NCBI GenBank assembly: GCA_965250105.1
Contig: OZ252290.1
Coordinates: forward strand, 3,100,001-3,164,000
DNA: 64,000 nt
Direction: 5' to 3'
From: JBCBSK01 sp965250105
GTDB taxonomy: Bacteria > Pseudomonadota > Alphaproteobacteria > Rhizobiales > Tepidamorphaceae
Positions 16,221-25,676 of the stretch are shown here, one piece after another (position 1 is the stretch's first letter; each line of letters opens with the position of its first letter). The notes beneath the pieces were generated by a model. That model did not search any database and had not been told where the DNA came from. It saw only the letters and a program-made list of their open reading frames with translations. A program made the translations under genes and the position numbers.

Positions 16221-18832
16221 CCGAAGACGCCGGCCACACCCTCGCGACGGCGGACCGGCCGTCCTTCCATGCGCTGCCGGCGGCGGCGACCCTCGCACAT
16301 TGGCAGGTCAGCCGCGAGGCCGGGCTGTCGGCGGCCGAGGCCGCCGGGCGACTGGCCCGATACGGCCCAAACCGGCTCGAAGAGGTCCAGCGCGTGTCGC
16401 TGTGGACGCTTCTGATACGTCAGTTGGCGAGCCCGGTGGTCGCGCTCCTTGGCGCCGCCATGGCGCTGTCGATCGTCATGGGCAATTGGGTCGAAGCGGC
16501 CGCCATCGCCATCGTGATCGTCATCAATACGGTCATCGGCTTCGTCGCCGAGGAACGCGCGGTGCGTTCGATGGAGGCGCTCAGGAAGCTCGACGTCGAA
16601 ACCACCCGCGTGCGGCGCGACGGTGTCGTGCGCGACCTGCCGGCGGAAGACCTGGTGCCCGGTGACATCGTGGTGCTGGAAGCCGGCGACCGGGTGCCCG
16701 CCGATCTGCGCATCGTCACCGCCTCCAATCTGATGGCCGACGAATCGGCGCTGACGGGTGAATCCGTGCCCGTCGGCAAGGCGCCCGATCCGGTGCCCGA
16801 AGCCGCCAAGATCCACGACCGGCGGTCGCTTCTGTTCAAGGGCACCGGCCTGACCAATGGCGCGGCCGAAGCGGTGGTCTTCGCCACCGCCACGGCGACC
16901 GAACTGGGCAAGATCGCCGATCTCGTCGAACATGCCGCATCGGGCCGCTCGCCGCTGGAAGACCGGCTCGAAGCGCTAGCCCAGCAACTTGTCTGGCTGA
17001 CCATCGTCATCGCGCTGGCGCTCGCGGCACTCGGCATCTGGACCGGCCAGCCCGTGCTCCAGATGGCGCAGGCCGCGATCGCGCTCGCGGTCGCCGCGAT
17101 CCCCGAGGGCCTGCCGATCGTCGCCACCCTGGCGCTGGCGCTCGGCATGCTGCGGATGGCGGAGCGCAACGCCCTGGTCAAGAGCCTCGGCGCCGTTGAA
17201 ACGCTGGGCGCCACCACCGTCATCCTGACCGACAAGACCGGCACGCTGACCGAAAACAAGATGCGCGCGGTCCAGGTGCTGACGGCCGACGGCGTCGTCA
17301 CCATGGACCGGGTCGAGCAAGATGCCGGCGCCGCCGGGACACAGCCGGTATTGGGCCGGCTGCTCGAAACCGCCGCGCTCTGCGTCAACGCCACCTATGA
17401 CGGCAAAACCGGCATGGGGTCGGGCGATCCGATGGAAGTCGCGCTGCTCGAAGCCGCCGACCGCGCCGGGATCGACCGGGCCGCCAACGCCGCCACCCAT
17501 CCCCGCCTCATCGAGCATGCCTTCGATCCGAGCCTCAGAATGATGGCGACGATCCATCGCGGCGCGGCCGATGGTAACGCCGAGGACGACATCCTGGCCG
17601 CCGTCAAGGGCGCGCCGGAAGCGGTGCTGGCGCATGTCTCCCGGATCGCGACGCCCCATGGCGCCGAAGCCTTCGACGCGGCGCGCCGGGAGGCCCTGGA
17701 ACGGTCCGTCGCGGCGCTCGCCGCCGACGGCTACCGCCTGATCGCGGTGGCGAACGGCACCGGCGTGGCCCGCGAGGTCACCCCTTACGACGATCTGACG
17801 CTGCTCGGCGTCATCGCGTTGCAGGATCCGCCGCGCAGCGACATCCCGGCCGCCGTCGACGCCTGTCATGCGGCGGGCGTGCATGTGGTCATGGTGACCG
17901 GCGATCATCCCGCCACCGCGCGCGCCATCGCCGCCAGCGTCGGCTTCGATCCGGACCGCCATGGCGATGCCGTCCATGCGCGCGTCACGCCGTCCGAGAA
18001 GCTCGACCTCGTGTCCGGGTTTCAGGACAGCGGCGAGATCGTCGCCATGACCGGCGATGGGGTGAACGACGCGCCGGCGCTGAAAAAGGCCGATATCGGC
18101 ATCGCCATGGGCCAGCGCGGCACCGATATCGCCCGCGAGGCGGCGGATATCGTGCTGCGCGATGATGCCTTTTCGACCATCGTCTACGCGATCCGCGAAG
18201 GCCGCATCATCTTCGAGAACATCCGCCGGTTCTGCGTCTTTCTCCTGTCGTGCAATCTCGGCGAGGTGTTGCTGATCGCGATCGCGCTGCTGCTCGGCTG
18301 GCCGCTGCCGCTTCTGCCCCTGCAGATCCTGTTCCTCAACCTGGTGACCGATGTGTTCCCCGCTTTCGCGTTGGCCACCAGCAAGGGCAATCCGGATATC
18401 GCCAACCACCCGCCGCGACCCGTCGACGAGCCGATCCTCGCGAGCCGACATTGGCAACGCGTGGCGCTGTTCGGCATCTTCATCAGCCTGTCGTCGCTGG
18501 CCGCCTTCGCCGTCGCGCTGTTCGGCTATGGCATGACCGATGTCGAGGCGGCGACGGTGGCCTTCCTGACCATCGCGCTGGCCCAGCTCTGGCATGTCTT
18601 CAGCATGCGCAATCCGCAGGAAGGGATGTTCGTCAACGAGATCACGCGCAACAAATGGGTGTGGGGCGCGCTCGTTCTGTGCGTGGCGCTTCTGGTCGTC
18701 GCGGTCTATGTGCCGGTGGTCCAGATCCCGCTCGCCATCGTTCCGCCCACCCTGGAACTGTGGGGCGTGATCCTCGGGTTCAGCCTGATCCCGCTGGTGC
18801 TCGGGCAGATCTATGTACAACTCCGCCGCTGA
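16205..18832 (+). CDS. Cation-transporting P-type ATPase (P2 type, HAD superfamily)
   Basis: An 875-residue P-type ATPase pumping a cation, possibly Ca2+, across the inner membrane. It shows an N-terminal cation-ATPase domain, the actuator motif TGES (184-187), the membrane motif PEGLP (300-304) that is typical of the Ca2+-type P2A/P2B branch, the phosphorylation motif DKTGTLT with Asp343, the hinge motif GDGVNDAP (617 onward) and a C-terminal bundle of about four to six helices. Heavy-metal (CPx) motifs are absent. The start is either ATG 16205 or GTG 16217. The lipid kinase and phosphoesterase genes follow closely. The ion is inferred from the motif only. Confidence 0.88.
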   Translation: MGDRVTEDAGHTLATADRPSFHALPAAATLAHWQVSREAGLSAAEAAGRLARYGPNRLEEVQRVSLWTLLIRQLASPVVALLGAAMALSIVMGNWVEAAAIAIVIVINTVIGFVAEERAVRSMEALRKLDVETTRVRRDGVVRDLPAEDLVPGDIVVLEAGDRVPADLRIVTASNLMADESALTGESVPVGKAPDPVPEAAKIHDRRSLLFKGTGLTNGAAEAVVFATATATELGKIADLVEHAASGRSPLEDRLEALAQQLVWLTIVIALALAALGIWTGQPVLQMAQAAIALAVAAIPEGLPIVATLALALGMLRMAERNALVKSLGAVETLGATTVILTDKTGTLTENKMRAVQVLTADGVVTMDRVEQDAGAAGTQPVLGRLLETAALCVNATYDGKTGMGSGDPMEVALLEAADRAGIDRAANAATHPRLIEHAFDPSLRMMATIHRGAADGNAEDDILAAVKGAPEAVLAHVSRIATPHGAEAFDAARREALERSVAALAADGYRLIAVANGTGVAREVTPYDDLTLLGVIALQDPPRSDIPAAVDACHAAGVHVVMVTGDHPATARAIAASVGFDPDRHGDAVHARVTPSEKLDLVSGFQDSGEIVAMTGDGVNDAPALKKADIGIAMGQRGTDIAREAADIVLRDDAFSTIVYAIREGRIIFENIRRFCVFLLSCNLGEVLLIAIALLLGWPLPLLPLQILFLNLVTDVFPAFALATSKGNPDIANHPPRPVDEPILASRHWQRVALFGIFISLSSLAAFAVALFGYGMTDVEAATVAFLTIALAQLWHVFSMRNPQEGMFVNEITRNKWVWGALVLCVALLVVAVYVPVVQIPLAIVPPTLELWGVILGFSLIPLVLGQIYVQLRR

Positions 18833-18867
18833 GGCGCTGGCGGATGCCAAACAGTTCCGGGAGGACC

Positions 18868-19764
18868 ATGTCCGCGCGACCCGACAGAACGAGAGACATG
18901 CCGCGACGCATCGCCATCGTGGTGAACCCGCATTCCGGCGGCGCCGGCCCGTCTGACGGCCAGGACATCGCGACGGCGTGCCGGGAACGCGGCTATGACG
19001 TCACCAGCATCCATGCCTTCGCCGACGCGGCCGGCGACGGGCTCGCCGACATGCGGGCCAGCGCGCCGGACGCGGTGATCTCGCTCGGCGGCGACGGCAC
19101 CCATTCGGCCGTGCTGCAGCAGGTCGACTGTCCGGTTCTGCCGCTGCCGGGCGGCACGCTGAACTGGTTGCCCAAGGCCGTGCTGCCCGATGCGCCCTGG
19201 CGGGACGTGCTGGCGCGGGCGCTCGACAGCCCGTCCTTCTCGACCGTGCCGGGCGGCCGGATCGGCGACCGGCAATTCTATCTGGTGGCCCAGCTCGGCG
19301 GCCCGGCGCTTCTGGCCGAAAGCCGCGAAGCCTTTCGCCACGGCTTTCTGAAGGAGGCCCTGGAACATGCCGGCACGGCGGTGCGGGCCGCCTTCGACCA
19401 CGAGGTGACGTTTCATCCGCTCGGCGATGGCCACGATCCTGGCGGGACGCCCGCGCCGGCCACCGTCTTGCTCATCAACACGGAAACCGTGGCCGGCCCC
19501 AATGCGCCGTCCGGCATGTTCGAAATCGCCGCCTTCACCGCGCGCAGCATGCTGGAGGCCGTCGAGATCGGCGCCTGGGAACTGATCGGCCAGTGGCGCC
19601 AGTCAGATCATGTCTCGATCTCGCAGCATGACGCGATCGAGGTGCGCGCCGATGCGCCGATCCCGGCCCTGCTGGACGGCGAGCTGGTGCGCCTCGGACC
19701 GTCGGAAACCATCGTCGCCGTCGAGGATGCCGGCCATGTCTGGGGGATCGGGGAGATCGGCTGA
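18868..19764 (+). CDS. Diacylglycerol/sphingosine kinase-like lipid kinase
   Basis: A 298-residue protein of the DAGK catalytic superfamily. The nucleotide-binding motifs are IVVNPHSGGAG near the N-terminus and SLGGDGTHSAVLQ, followed by LPGGTLNWLPKAV in place of the more usual GTGN motif. The ATG at 18868 follows GGGAGGA. It lies 35 bp after the ATPase and directly adjoins the metallophosphoesterase (TGA then ATG), so the three genes look like one unit. The lipid substrate is unknown. Confidence 0.8.
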   Translation: MSARPDRTRDMPRRIAIVVNPHSGGAGPSDGQDIATACRERGYDVTSIHAFADAAGDGLADMRASAPDAVISLGGDGTHSAVLQQVDCPVLPLPGGTLNWLPKAVLPDAPWRDVLARALDSPSFSTVPGGRIGDRQFYLVAQLGGPALLAESREAFRHGFLKEALEHAGTAVRAAFDHEVTFHPLGDGHDPGGTPAPATVLLINTETVAGPNAPSGMFEIAAFTARSMLEAVEIGAWELIGQWRQSDHVSISQHDAIEVRADAPIPALLDGELVRLGPSETIVAVEDAGHVWGIGEIG

Positions 19765-20535
19765 ATGGACATCGTCCATATGTCGGATATCCATTTCGGC
19801 CGCGAGGATCGCCAGGCGCTCAAGGCGCTCGAAGCCCATCTCGCCGCCTATCCCGCTGATTTGGTCGTGGTGTCCGGCGACCTGACCCAGCTTGGCCGGC
19901 GCCACGAATTCGCCCGCGCCCGCGACTGGCTGGCGCGCCTCGACCTGCCGGTCGTGTCGACGCCGGGCAATCACGACGCGCCGGGCCTCAATCTCCTGTC
20001 ACGTCTGCGCGGGCCCTTCCGGCGCTATCAGCGCAGCCTCGGCGGGTTCAGCACCGCCTTCCGCAACGCCAAGGCGCTCGTCGTGCCGCTGCGCAGCGCG
20101 CATGGCTTCCAATGGCGCTCTGACTGGTCGCTGGGCGCGATCGACCCGCGCCATCTCAACCCGGTCCTGACCCTGTTGTCGGCGGACGATCCCGGCGGCT
20201 GGCGCTTCGTGGTCTGCCATCACCCGCTGATCGACGACGCCGAGGGGCCCGTCGCCGGGCGGACCCGTGGCGGACATGCGGCCCTGCGGGCGCTCGCGCG
20301 GGCCGGCGCCGATTTCGTGCTCACCGGGCACACGCATGTCCCCTCGGTGACGACGTTTCCGCTCGATGGGCGCACCGTCCACCTGATCGCCGCCGGAACG
20401 CTGTCGAACCGGCGGCGCGGCGTGGCCGCGAGCGTCAACCGGTTCCGGCTTGGCGGCGACCGGGTGGCGATGGACCGCCTCCTGCTCGACGGCGGCGCTT
20501 TTCGCGTCGGCGAGACGTTTACGTTCGACAGATAA
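19765..20535 (+). CDS. Calcineurin-like metallophosphoesterase
   Basis: A 256-residue binuclear-metal phosphoesterase. All five family motifs are visible in order: SDIHFG, SGDLTQ, PGNHD, CHHPL and GHTHVP, which supply the Asp, Asn and His metal ligands. No signal peptide or membrane span, so probably cytoplasmic. Translation starts immediately after the lipid-kinase stop with GGAGAT upstream. The partnership with a lipid kinase suggests phospholipid metabolism, but this is inference. Flagellar genes begin 187 bp downstream. Confidence 0.88.
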   Translation: MDIVHMSDIHFGREDRQALKALEAHLAAYPADLVVVSGDLTQLGRRHEFARARDWLARLDLPVVSTPGNHDAPGLNLLSRLRGPFRRYQRSLGGFSTAFRNAKALVVPLRSAHGFQWRSDWSLGAIDPRHLNPVLTLLSADDPGGWRFVVCHHPLIDDAEGPVAGRTRGGHAALRALARAGADFVLTGHTHVPSVTTFPLDGRTVHLIAAGTLSNRRRGVAASVNRFRLGGDRVAMDRLLLDGGAFRVGETFTFDR

Positions 20536-20660
20536 GAAAGCGAACATCTTGTTACCGGCCCGGCAGCTTTTGCCCCCGCCCCGGCAGAGAGTGCCGCGAC
20601 CGGCCGTCCGGCACGACAGCCGTCAGCAGAAAAGGCAAGCGAAAACAGTCATCTAGGCAT

Positions 20661-20677
20661 TTGGCACGATGGTTGAA
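20661..20677 (+). promoter_or_regulatory. Near-consensus sigma-54 promoter upstream of flgE
   Basis: TTGGCACGATGGTTGAA carries a perfect -24 element (TGGCAC) and TTGA at -12 instead of TTGC. It lies 45 bp before the flgE ATG. Sigma-54 with FlbD drives hook genes in Caulobacter, which fits, but the -12 GC-to-GA difference lowers confidence. Confidence 0.5.
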
Positions 20678-20721
20678 TGGCACCCGCCACGAATAGGACT
20701 TGCGTTTGGCGGGAGACAGGA

Positions 20722-22077
20722 ATGGGTATCTTCGGGGCGATGACCACCGCGATCAGCGGATTGCGCGGACAGTCGACGGCGCTTCAGCATATTTCCGGCA
20801 ACATATCGAACGCCCAGACGCCGGGCTTCAAGCGGACCGATACGAGCTTCACCGATCTGGTTTCCGATCTGCCCTGGTGGCGCCAGACCTCGGGCGCGGT
20901 GCAGGCCAATTCCCGCCCCACCAACACCGTCGAGGGCGATATCCAGAACGCCTCGGTGCCGACCTATATGGCGATCAATGGCGACGGCTTCTTCGTCGTC
21001 GAGGACCAGGTCGACTTCATCGACGGCAATCCGGTGTTCTCCGGCGTCGACCGCTATACCCGTCGCGGCGATTTCGAGCAGGACCGCAACGGCTTCCTGG
21101 TCAATGGTGGCGGCTACTTCCTGAAGGGCCTGCCGATCGATCCGCAGACCGGCAATATCGCCGGCTCGCTGCCGGTCCAGGTCCAGATCGGCAATGACTT
21201 CCTGGCCGCCCGCCAGACGACGGAGATCATCTATCGCGCCAATCTGGCCGACTTCCCGCGTACCTCGCAGGCCGATCCCGACATTCCGAACAGCGAACTG
21301 CTCGATACCGCCTTCCTCAATGCGGGCGGCGATGTCGAGGCGACGAACACGACCAACTTCCTGGAACAGTCGATCGCCGGCGGCGCCATCACCGTCTATG
21401 ACGAAGGCGGCGGCGCGGTGAACGTCCAGTTCCGCTGGGCCAAGATCGATTCGACCGAAAACGGCGGCACCGATACCTGGAACCTGTTCTATCTCGCCGA
21501 TTCCAACGCCACCGGCACCGATGTCGCCTGGCGCAATGTCGACACCGATTACGTCTTCAACGGCGCCGGCCAGCTGGCTCCGCCGATCGCCACCACGACG
21601 CTGACGGGTCTGGCGGTCAACGGAACGACGGTCGGCGACATCACGCTGCAGCACGGCAATGCCGGCCTGTCCCAGTTCGGCGATCCCAATGGCGATGCCC
21701 AGGTCAACGATCTGGCGCAGAACGGCTTCGCCGCCGGCGAACTCGTCAATGTGTCGATCTCGGCGGCCGGCCGCGTGACCGCGAGCTACACCAACGGCCG
21801 CACCGTCGATCTCTATCAGGTGGTGCTGGCCAATTTCAACGCGGCCAACCGGCTGCAGCAGATGGATGGCGGCGCCTTCTCGGCGACCCAGGATTCGGGC
21901 CAGCCGATCCTCGGCGGCGAGGCCGGCATCGTCGGCAGCGCGCTCGAAAGCTCGAACACCGATATCGCCGATGAATTCACCAAGCTCATCGTCACCCAGC
22001 AGGCCTATGCCGCCGGCACCCGGATCGTCACCACCTCGGACGAGATGATCCAGGAAGCACTCAACATGCTGCGGTGA
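20722..22077 (+). CDS. flgE: Flagellar hook protein FlgE
   Basis: FlgE polymerises into the hook that joins basal body and filament. The 451-residue product begins MGIFGAMTTAISGLRGQ, has the rod/hook N-terminal signature (ISGNISNAQTPGFKRTD), the internal YMAINGDGFFVV segment and the C-terminal helix with SNTDIADEFTKLIVTQQAY. The ATG at 20722 follows GGGAGACAGG; a 15-codon upstream extension is not family-like. It starts the flgE-flgK-flgL unit. Confidence 0.94.
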   Translation: MGIFGAMTTAISGLRGQSTALQHISGNISNAQTPGFKRTDTSFTDLVSDLPWWRQTSGAVQANSRPTNTVEGDIQNASVPTYMAINGDGFFVVEDQVDFIDGNPVFSGVDRYTRRGDFEQDRNGFLVNGGGYFLKGLPIDPQTGNIAGSLPVQVQIGNDFLAARQTTEIIYRANLADFPRTSQADPDIPNSELLDTAFLNAGGDVEATNTTNFLEQSIAGGAITVYDEGGGAVNVQFRWAKIDSTENGGTDTWNLFYLADSNATGTDVAWRNVDTDYVFNGAGQLAPPIATTTLTGLAVNGTTVGDITLQHGNAGLSQFGDPNGDAQVNDLAQNGFAAGELVNVSISAAGRVTASYTNGRTVDLYQVVLANFNAANRLQQMDGGAFSATQDSGQPILGGEAGIVGSALESSNTDIADEFTKLIVTQQAYAAGTRIVTTSDEMIQEALNMLR

Positions 22078-22131
22078 TCTTTTGCGTCCCGGCCCAGGGG
22101 CTGGGGCATGTGTAACGCGTAGGAGGCCGAT

Positions 22132-23991
22132 ATGGGATTGTCGGCAATGCTCGGATCGGCGCTGGCGGGCCTCGAGGTCACCGGTGCCAATCTCGACCTG
22201 GTTGGCCGGAACGTCGCCAATGCCGACAGTCCGGGCTACATCAAGAAACGGCGCGGACAGGCGACGCTGGTTGTCAACGACCGCACGTCGGGCGTCCGCC
22301 TGCTCGACATCACGCGCGAACTCGACGTCCTGGTGCAGCGGCAATTGCGCTCGGAACGCGCCGGCTCGGGCTATGCCGACACGGTGGCGCGGTTTTCCCA
22401 GGCAATCGACCAGCTTTATGGCGTGCCGGGCCAGTCGAACGCGATCGACACGGTGTTCAACACCTTCCTTCAATCCTTCGAGGCGCTCGCCGCGACCCCG
22501 GAAGGGCTGATCTCGCAGGATCAGGCGGTCAATGACGCGCGCGTCCTGGCGCAGTCGCTGAACGCGATGTCGAACGAGATCCAGGAATTGCGGCTGTCGG
22601 CGGAGCGCGCCATCGCCAGCGATGTCCAGCGGGTCAACGAACTCCTCGGCGAACTCGAAAGCATCAATGCGCGCATCACCACGGCCCAGAGCGGTGGGCC
22701 GCCGGCCGATCTCCTCGATGTGCGCGACCGCTATGTCAGCGAGCTGTCGGAGATCATCGACATCCAGGTCATCGAGCGCGACCGGGGCTCGATCAGCGTT
22801 CTGACAAGCAACGGCACCTCGCTGCTCGATCTCACCGCCGCGCGGCTGACCTTCGATCCGCGCGGCGCGATGACACCGGAAGCACAATGGTCGGCCGATG
22901 ACAGCGAGCGCGGCGTCGGCACGGTGCGCCTGTTCTCGCAGAACGGTCTCGAAATCGACCTGATCGCCGACAATGCGATCCGCTCGGGCTCGCTGGCCGG
23001 CCATATCGAAATGCGCGACGAGCGTCTCGTCGAGGCCCAGGCCCAGCTCGACGCCTTCGCCGAAAGCCTGGCCCGCAGCCTGAGCGACGTGACGGTCGAG
23101 GGCGGCGCGGCCACCGGCCTGCCGGGGCAGGACGGTTTCGAGGTCGACACCGCCGACCTCCAGCCCGGCGACCGGATCAACCTGACCTTCACGACGACCC
23201 CACCGGGCGAGACGCGCAACATCACCATCATGCGCGTCGACGGCCCGTCCAATCTGAGCGACCCGAACCTCGCCACCGCCGATCCCAATGACGAGGTGAT
23301 CTTCGTCGACTTCTCCGGCGGGCTGGCGGCCGTCGAGGCGGCGATCGAGGCCGAACTGACGCCGGAGATTGACGTCGTGGTCAACGGCACGGGGCTTCAG
23401 TTCCTCAACGATCTCGCCGGCAATTCGGTGGTCGACGCGGTCAGCGCCACCTATACGCAGGACGACCCGCAGGCCGGCACCAACGGGTTTCCGCTGTTCA
23501 TCGATGGCGGGCTCAATCCGAGGCTCTATTCGGGCGACATGGCGGGCGTGCCGCAACGGGTCGGCTTCGCCCAGCGCATCACCATCAATGACGCGATCGT
23601 CGACAATCCGGACTTCCTGGTGCGCTCGACGCCGACGACCCCGGTCGGCGATTGGACCCGGCCGCAATTCATCCTCGACCAGATCCGCAACGGCAGCTGG
23701 ACCTATCCGGACGATACCGGCATCGGCGGCGCGGCGACCTATTCGGGTCCGCCGACCGACTTCCTGCAACGCATCATCGCTGATCAGGGGCGCAAGTCGG
23801 AGAACGCGCTGCGCGTTCAGGATGCCCAGCAGATCGCCGTGACGACGCTGGAAGAGCGTTTCACGGCTACGTCGAAGGTCGACATCGACGCCGAGATGGC
23901 GAGGTTGATCGAGTTGCAGGCGGCCTTTCAGGCCAATGCCCGCATCATATCGGCCTATCGCGAACTCACCGAAGTCCTCTTGAGTATCTAG
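22132..23991 (+). CDS. flgK: Flagellar hook-associated protein 1, FlgK
   Basis: FlgK (HAP1) forms the first junction zone between hook and filament. The 619-residue product has the N-terminal signature MLGSALAGLEVTGANLDLVG, then NVANADSPGYIKKR, long coiled-coil helices at about 100-190 (ESINARITTAQSGG, then DLLDVRDRYVSELS), a variable middle, and the C-terminal coiled coil DIDAEMARLIELQAAFQANA. A ribosome site (GTAGGAGGC) precedes the ATG. It lies between flgE and flgL. Confidence 0.94.
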   Translation: MGLSAMLGSALAGLEVTGANLDLVGRNVANADSPGYIKKRRGQATLVVNDRTSGVRLLDITRELDVLVQRQLRSERAGSGYADTVARFSQAIDQLYGVPGQSNAIDTVFNTFLQSFEALAATPEGLISQDQAVNDARVLAQSLNAMSNEIQELRLSAERAIASDVQRVNELLGELESINARITTAQSGGPPADLLDVRDRYVSELSEIIDIQVIERDRGSISVLTSNGTSLLDLTAARLTFDPRGAMTPEAQWSADDSERGVGTVRLFSQNGLEIDLIADNAIRSGSLAGHIEMRDERLVEAQAQLDAFAESLARSLSDVTVEGGAATGLPGQDGFEVDTADLQPGDRINLTFTTTPPGETRNITIMRVDGPSNLSDPNLATADPNDEVIFVDFSGGLAAVEAAIEAELTPEIDVVVNGTGLQFLNDLAGNSVVDAVSATYTQDDPQAGTNGFPLFIDGGLNPRLYSGDMAGVPQRVGFAQRITINDAIVDNPDFLVRSTPTTPVGDWTRPQFILDQIRNGSWTYPDDTGIGGAATYSGPPTDFLQRIIADQGRKSENALRVQDAQQIAVTTLEERFTATSKVDIDAEMARLIELQAAFQANARIISAYRELTEVLLSI

Positions 23992-24008
23992 AAGCGGGAA
24001 CATCGCGC

Positions 24009-25502
24009 ATGACGGGCGTACCGCCACTTTCGAATTCGATCGGCTGGATCCGCGGCATCCAGGAAAGTCGCGCCGAACTGTTCGATCTGCAGCGCCAGTT
24101 CGGTACCGGACGGGTGTCGGAAACCTATGGCGGGCTCGGCGCGCAACGGGTGACCTCGCTCGATCTGCGCGCCAAGATTTCCACCATGGAGGCCTATCAG
24201 CAGACCATCGAGACGATGGATCTGCGCCTGTCCTTCATGCAGCAGTCGCTGGGACGCATCAACGAGGTCGCCAGCGATGCGCGCAGCGACATCCGTGCCA
24301 GCAATTTCGATCTCGCCGGCGAGACCCAGACCCCGCAGCAGACGATCGTGCAGGGCCAGTTCGACGAGGTGATCGCGCTGATCAATACCGAACTGTCGGG
24401 CCGCTATCTGTTCTCGGGCACGACGACCGACACGCCGGCGGCCGATCTCGTCTCCAACATCCTGAACGGCGAGGGCGCCCGCGACGGGGTCGTGCAGGTC
24501 ATCGCCGAGCGCAAGGCGGCCGATGCCGGCACCGACGGGCGCGGCCGGATGACGATCGGGCCGGCGGCGGGCGCGTCGCTCACCGTCGCCGAGGACGGGG
24601 CGCATCCCTTCGGCTTCAAGTTCTCGTCGGTGACCACGACGATCCCCGATGCCACCCTGACAGAGACGGCCGGACCGCCGACCTCCTGGCAGATCGATCT
24701 GGCGACCAATCCGTCGACAGACACCATCATCCGCTTCGATCTCGACCTGCCCGACGGCAGCCGCGAGACGATCACGCTGACGGCGGCGGCGGAAAGCGGG
24801 CCGAACGGCAGTTTCGAGATCGGCGCCGATCCCGCCGCCACCATGGCCAATATCGAGGCCGCGCTGATCGGCGAGGTCGAGGCGCGCGCGGCTTCCGCGC
24901 TCGATGCGGCATCGGCGATCACCGCCTCGCGGTCCTTCTTCTCGACCGATCCAGGCAATCCGCCGCAGCGCGTCGATGGCGCGCCACCCGAGACCGCGAC
25001 CGCCCTGACCAATGCCACCGACACCGACACGGTGTTCTGGTATCTCGGCGAAACCGGCGGCAATCCGCGCGATTCTGCCGTCGCCCGCGTCGACGACCAG
25101 ATCACGGTCGGTTATGGCGCGCGCGCCGACGAGGACGCCTTCGGCAAGATCCTCGCCGGTCTCGCGGCCTTCGCGGTGGAAACCTATACGCCGGCCGACC
25201 CGGCCGAGAAGGAGCGCTATCTGGCGCTCGCCGAACGTGCCTCCGATCAGCTCTTCTTCGACACCGGCGAACCGAGCATCAACGCCATCCAGTCGCGTCT
25301 GGTGGCCGCCGAGGCGACGGCCGGCAAGGCGAACGAACGCCACACCAATGCTATCGGCCTGGCGACGGGCGCGCTGGAAGGGGTCGAGGCGGTGGATCAG
25401 AACGACGTCGCGGTGCGCATTCTCGCGCTGCAGACGCGCCTTCAGGCAACCTATGAGACGACCGCGATCATCTCGCAGCTGCGCCTGGTGAACTTCCTGT
25501 AG
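24009..25502 (+). CDS. flgL: Flagellar hook-associated protein 3, FlgL
   Basis: FlgL (HAP3) joins FlgK to the flagellin filament. The 497-residue protein has flagellin-like N-terminal helices (residues about 5-140, with LQRQFGTGRVSETYGGLG) and C-terminal helices (about 400-497, ending ISQLRLVNFL). The middle is an expanded, acidic, Thr-rich domain, making it longer than enterobacterial FlgL (about 320). It is the last gene of flgE-flgK-flgL, 17 bp after flgK, and converges on flaF. Confidence 0.9.
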   Translation: MTGVPPLSNSIGWIRGIQESRAELFDLQRQFGTGRVSETYGGLGAQRVTSLDLRAKISTMEAYQQTIETMDLRLSFMQQSLGRINEVASDARSDIRASNFDLAGETQTPQQTIVQGQFDEVIALINTELSGRYLFSGTTTDTPAADLVSNILNGEGARDGVVQVIAERKAADAGTDGRGRMTIGPAAGASLTVAEDGAHPFGFKFSSVTTTIPDATLTETAGPPTSWQIDLATNPSTDTIIRFDLDLPDGSRETITLTAAAESGPNGSFEIGADPAATMANIEAALIGEVEARAASALDAASAITASRSFFSTDPGNPPQRVDGAPPETATALTNATDTDTVFWYLGETGGNPRDSAVARVDDQITVGYGARADEDAFGKILAGLAAFAVETYTPADPAEKERYLALAERASDQLFFDTGEPSINAIQSRLVAAEATAGKANERHTNAIGLATGALEGVEAVDQNDVAVRILALQTRLQATYETTAIISQLRLVNFL

Positions 25503-25626
25503 GTCGGGTCACGCCCAAACCGCACGTCCGTCCTTGAGGTCTCATTGCAGGGTTTTTCCCGGCAATCCTGACATGTCTGCCGGGTTTGGCCCCGCACAAC
25601 GACGCAAGACCATAAAATGCCGGAAA

Positions 25627-25651
25627 CCGGCCGCGCGTTTTGAGCGGCCGG
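25627..25651. terminator. Possible hairpin between convergent flgL and flaF
   Basis: CCGGCCGC (25627-25634) pairs with GCGGCCGG (25644-25651) around a 9-nt loop. There is no T-run, so termination is uncertain. Confidence 0.35.
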
Positions 25652-25676
25652 GGACGGCTTGTTGTCTATGTCGGGA

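Noticed and set aside
16976..18850. 624-codon minus-strand ORF opposite the P-type ATPase
   Set aside because: Shadow frame; all ATPase motifs are on the plus strand.
20653..24027. 1124-codon minus-strand ORF opposite flgE and flgK
   Set aside because: It is antisense to two clear genes, and its composition (Arg, Gly, Asp, Ile rich without motifs) is that of a shadow frame in GC-rich coding DNA.
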